Origin: Thermococci archaeon | GTDB taxonomy: Archaea > Methanobacteriota_B > Thermococci > Thermococcales > Thermococcaceae | Assembly (NCBI GenBank): GCA_003660485.1 | Contig: QMUI01000046.1 | Location: 1 to 6,797 of the forward strand | DNA length: 6,797 bases | Direction: 5' to 3' | Shown: in pieces, positions 4,995 to 6,797 of the stretch | How positions within the stretch are numbered: position 1 is the stretch's first letter | Layout: each line of letters starts with the position of its first letter | Made by a program: the position numbers and the translations under genes | The notes under the pieces: generated by a model | Told to the model about the DNA's origin: nothing | The model's database searches: none | Seen by the model: the letters and a program-made list of their open reading frames with translations, nothing else

Positions 4995-6122
4995 CTAAAT
5001 TACTTTTACAAGCCTCTCTATCCACGGAGACACTCTAACCCGTATGTAACCTCTGAATTTTTTATCAACTTCTTTATCCCCAGTATAGACCCTAACGATC
5101 CCTTCCCTAATCTTTGAGGGTGTGGCAACCACTATAACGTCATCCTTGCTAATCTCGCTAAGCACCCTTGGGGAGAACTGCTGATTTCCCCTTCCAAATA
5201 GGAAGTTAAGGCCACCAATAACCGTTACAACTACTTTAGGCCTCTCCTTAAGGAATGACAATAGATCTTTCTCGGAAGCATCCTTAACTAACAGTTTAAC
5301 CCTACCATTCCTCACCCTGATCACGTCAACTCCCAACAACGTGCCATCTATGCCAAGTCTATCCTTGATCCTCTTTATCGTCGATCCAGCCCCTAAGAAG
5401 TAAATCCCATCATTATCCAAGATATCTTCAGCAACGGCTTCAGCTAAAGCCTCTAAATCTTCCTCTTCATCTGTCCTAACGGCCTCTTTGCTACCCTGAA
5501 CTAACGTTTCAACGACAGGTGTTAAAACTTCATAAAATTTCCTCGCCTTTAGCTCATCCCTCCTGTAAGCATCTTCATCAAGATCCAATATAGGCCTTTT
5601 CTCAATACTTGCATTTCCCTTTAGAAATTCCACAAGAACCCTTGCCGCATCCTCCGGAGATGTTGCAAAAACCCCAGAGAACATTTTCACACCCGTAGGG
5701 ATGCCTAAGATGGGAACTTTTAGATCAACGACTTCAGCTATATCCCTCGCCGTTCCATCTCCGCCAGCAAATACTATGAGATCCACCTTGCCAAGCATTT
5801 CCTTGACAAGCTTCTTAGTATCTTCTGCCGTCGTATCAGGAACTTTTACTCCATAGATGTCCCTAAATCTGACCTCTCTATGTCTAATTACCTCATAAGG
5901 GAAATTAAATTTCCTCAGATAATCCTCCCCCAAGGGACCTGGGCCCGTTAGGAATTTTATCTTAATATTGTAATTCTTAAGCTCGCTTAAGAACAACTTT
6001 GCCAGTTCAGGAGTTACAGGCCTCGCCCCTCTTCTTATTGCCTCCTCAAGGACACCGTCCGTACCCTTGAGGGCTACTCTACCACCCATTCCAGCGATTG
6101 GATTCACTATGAAGCCTATCAT
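4995..6122 (-). CDS. ATP-NAD kinase-like protein (COG3199/AcoX-related)
   Basis: This 375-residue cytoplasmic protein belongs to the predicted ATP- or polyphosphate-dependent NAD kinase group COG3199, a long relative of the shorter canonical NAD kinases. It opens with MIGFIVNPIAGMGG and RVALKGTDG (15-23), typical of this group. It has the NAD-kinase/diacylglycerol-kinase nucleotide motif AGGDGTARD (119-127) and the substrate-site-like GIPTGVKMFSGVFATSP (140-156). A C-terminal lobe carries GIYFLGAGSTIKRI (239-252) and GGLNFLFGRGNQQFSP (303-318). The family usually phosphorylates NAD to NADP, but members of this long branch are poorly characterised and the substrate could differ. The ATG at 6122 is chosen because GAGGTGA lies five bases upstream; the longer frame from 6173 would overlap 45 bases of the channel gene. 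It sits five bases behind the channel gene, forming an operon with it. Confidence 0.88.
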   Translation of the reverse strand: MIGFIVNPIAGMGGRVALKGTDGVLEEAIRRGARPVTPELAKLFLSELKNYNIKIKFLTGPGPLGEDYLRKFNFPYEVIRHREVRFRDIYGVKVPDTTAEDTKKLVKEMLGKVDLIVFAGGDGTARDIAEVVDLKVPILGIPTGVKMFSGVFATSPEDAARVLVEFLKGNASIEKRPILDLDEDAYRRDELKARKFYEVLTPVVETLVQGSKEAVRTDEEEDLEALAEAVAEDILDNDGIYFLGAGSTIKRIKDRLGIDGTLLGVDVIRVRNGRVKLLVKDASEKDLLSFLKERPKVVVTVIGGLNFLFGRGNQQFSPRVLSEISKDDVIVVATPSKIREGIVRVYTGDKEVDKKFRGYIRVRVSPWIERLVKVI

Positions 6123-6127
6123 AATTC

Positions 6128-6134
6128 TCACCTC
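6128..6134 (-). promoter_or_regulatory. Ribosome binding site with embedded stop codon between channel and NAD-kinase-like genes
   Basis: On the minus strand GAGGTGA ends with the TGA stop codon of the channel gene and is five bases from the ATG at 6122. It fixes the downstream start and implies translational coupling, with the same design as at 3772-3778. Confidence 0.75.
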
Positions 6135-6797
6135 ATATACTTCCTTGCAAAGACCGTAAGGAAGACCGCCCACATGAACATTCCAAAGATTGCTTCAATC
6201 GAAGCAATGACCTTCCCTACACCAACTGGATGTAGATCACCGTACCCCAGAGTTGTTGCCGTAACTATGCTGAAGTACATATAGTCAAAGCTTGAATTAA
6301 CGGGGGTTACTGAAGAGGTTAGGGCATAGAGAACGGGAAAGCCAAATATAACTAAAGCCAACCAAAGGAATACCGGCCTCTTCCAGTCCGTTCCATATTT
6401 GCACGTTAAGTCGGCAAAAAAGAACTCGAAGAGCACCTCAAGAAGTCTGAATGTCTTTTTAAGTGTCCTGGGGCCTTTTCTATAGTATTGAAGAACCCTC
6501 TTTCTCCTAGCAAGCATCTCCAGGTAGTAGTACTCATCTGCCTTCTCCTTATCACCGCTTTCCTCCCAGGTGGTTCTGGCTATTCTATAGAAGACTTCAG
6601 CTAGGTAAGGATTGTTAAACTGGCAGTTCTCTATAACTATAAAGCCGTAAACTTCAAGTTCAGCCAATAAGTTCGGTAGATAAGCCAAGTTCCAGTTTTC
6701 ATCACTGTAGAGCTTGGAATTCCTGAGGACAAGGTTATTGTATATCGTGACATGAACGAATTCAGGGTACCGGACCTTACTACTCACAACTTCAACG
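6128..6797 (-). CDS. Two-TM potassium channel protein with N-terminal cytoplasmic domain (5' end outside window)
   Basis: This is a membrane protein of the ion-channel (Kch/KcsA-like) superfamily. Residues are counted from the GTG at 6787. TM1 is about 138-158, a pore helix about 166-178, the K+ selectivity filter TTLGYGD 178-184, and TM2 about 190-213 with a possible glycine hinge at 202. The chain stops six residues after TM2, so there is no C-terminal RCK/TrkA-N domain. Instead a cytoplasmic region precedes TM1: strand-like VHVTIYNNLVLRNSKLY (11-27) and FIVIENCQF (49-57), then a helical segment about 61-105 that includes GDKEKADEYYYLEMLARRKR. Such helices follow pentapeptide-type beta-helices in some channels, but that is inference. 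The frame stays open to the window edge and no GGTGA precedes the GTG at 6787, so the real start is probably further right. It is the upstream gene of an operon with the NAD-kinase-like gene. Confidence 0.88.
   Translation of the reverse strand, partial: VEVVSSKVRYPEFVHVTIYNNLVLRNSKLYSDENWNLAYLPNLLAELEVYGFIVIENCQFNNPYLAEVFYRIARTTWEESGDKEKADEYYYLEMLARRKRVLQYYRKGPRTLKKTFRLLEVLFEFFFADLTCKYGTDWKRPVFLWLALVIFGFPVLYALTSSVTPVNSSFDYMYFSIVTATTLGYGDLHPVGVGKVIASIEAIFGMFMWAVFLTVFARKYMR

Noticed and set aside
6123..6173. Longer start of the NAD-kinase-like protein
   Set aside because: The 17 extra residues would be read across the end of the channel gene, and the GAGGTGA-N5-ATG signal supports 6122.
1..6797. 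CRISPR arrays, insertion sequences, tRNA or rRNA genes
   Set aside because: No regularly spaced long repeats, transposase-like sequences, terminal inverted repeats or RNA-gene signatures were seen on either strand.

Overview
The window looks like chromosomal DNA from a hyperthermophilic euryarchaeon of the order Thermococcales, most likely Pyrococcus. This rests on an archaeal-type FtsY, a DRG-family GTPase with a TGS domain, Lys/Glu-rich and Ile/Val-rich proteins, BRE/TATA-type promoters, GGTGA ribosome binding sites and almost no intergenic DNA. There are no mobile elements, CRISPR arrays, tRNAs or rRNAs. The species is inferred; no database was searched.

Left part, plus strand (1-733): the C-terminal half of ftsY (SRP receptor GTPase) enters from the left edge and overlaps a small DUF167 (YggU-like) gene by 8 bases. 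The DUF167 gene runs 12 bases into the 3' end of a convergent minus-strand gene (722-1399) for a UPF0173 metallo-beta-lactamase-fold hydrolase. A 95-base divergent promoter region (1400-1494) separates that gene from a plus-strand DRG/Obg-like GTPase with a C-terminal TGS domain (1495-2658). The GTPase gene has an unusual G3 motif with Glu in place of Asp.

Right part, all minus strand (transcription runs from right to left): a 2-TM potassium-channel protein with an N-terminal cytoplasmic region (6128 to the right edge, 5' end missing) is tightly coupled to an ATP-NAD-kinase-like protein of the COG3199 type (4995-6122). After a 113-base gap with possible regulatory repeats come two tandem paralogous secreted proteins (3772-4881 and 2660-3766). 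Each has a signal peptide, a cell-wall-binding-repeat-2-like domain and a helical C-terminal region with TPR-like hairpins. The second of these ends one base away from the stop codon of the convergent GTPase gene.

The least explained part is the pair of secreted CWB2-like paralogs, which are probably cell-surface proteins of unknown role. The channel plus NAD-kinase-like operon is the next most interesting. Five of the six gene starts inside the window carry exactly GGTGA, five bases, then ATG. This spacing was used to choose starts and shortens several of the longest open frames.
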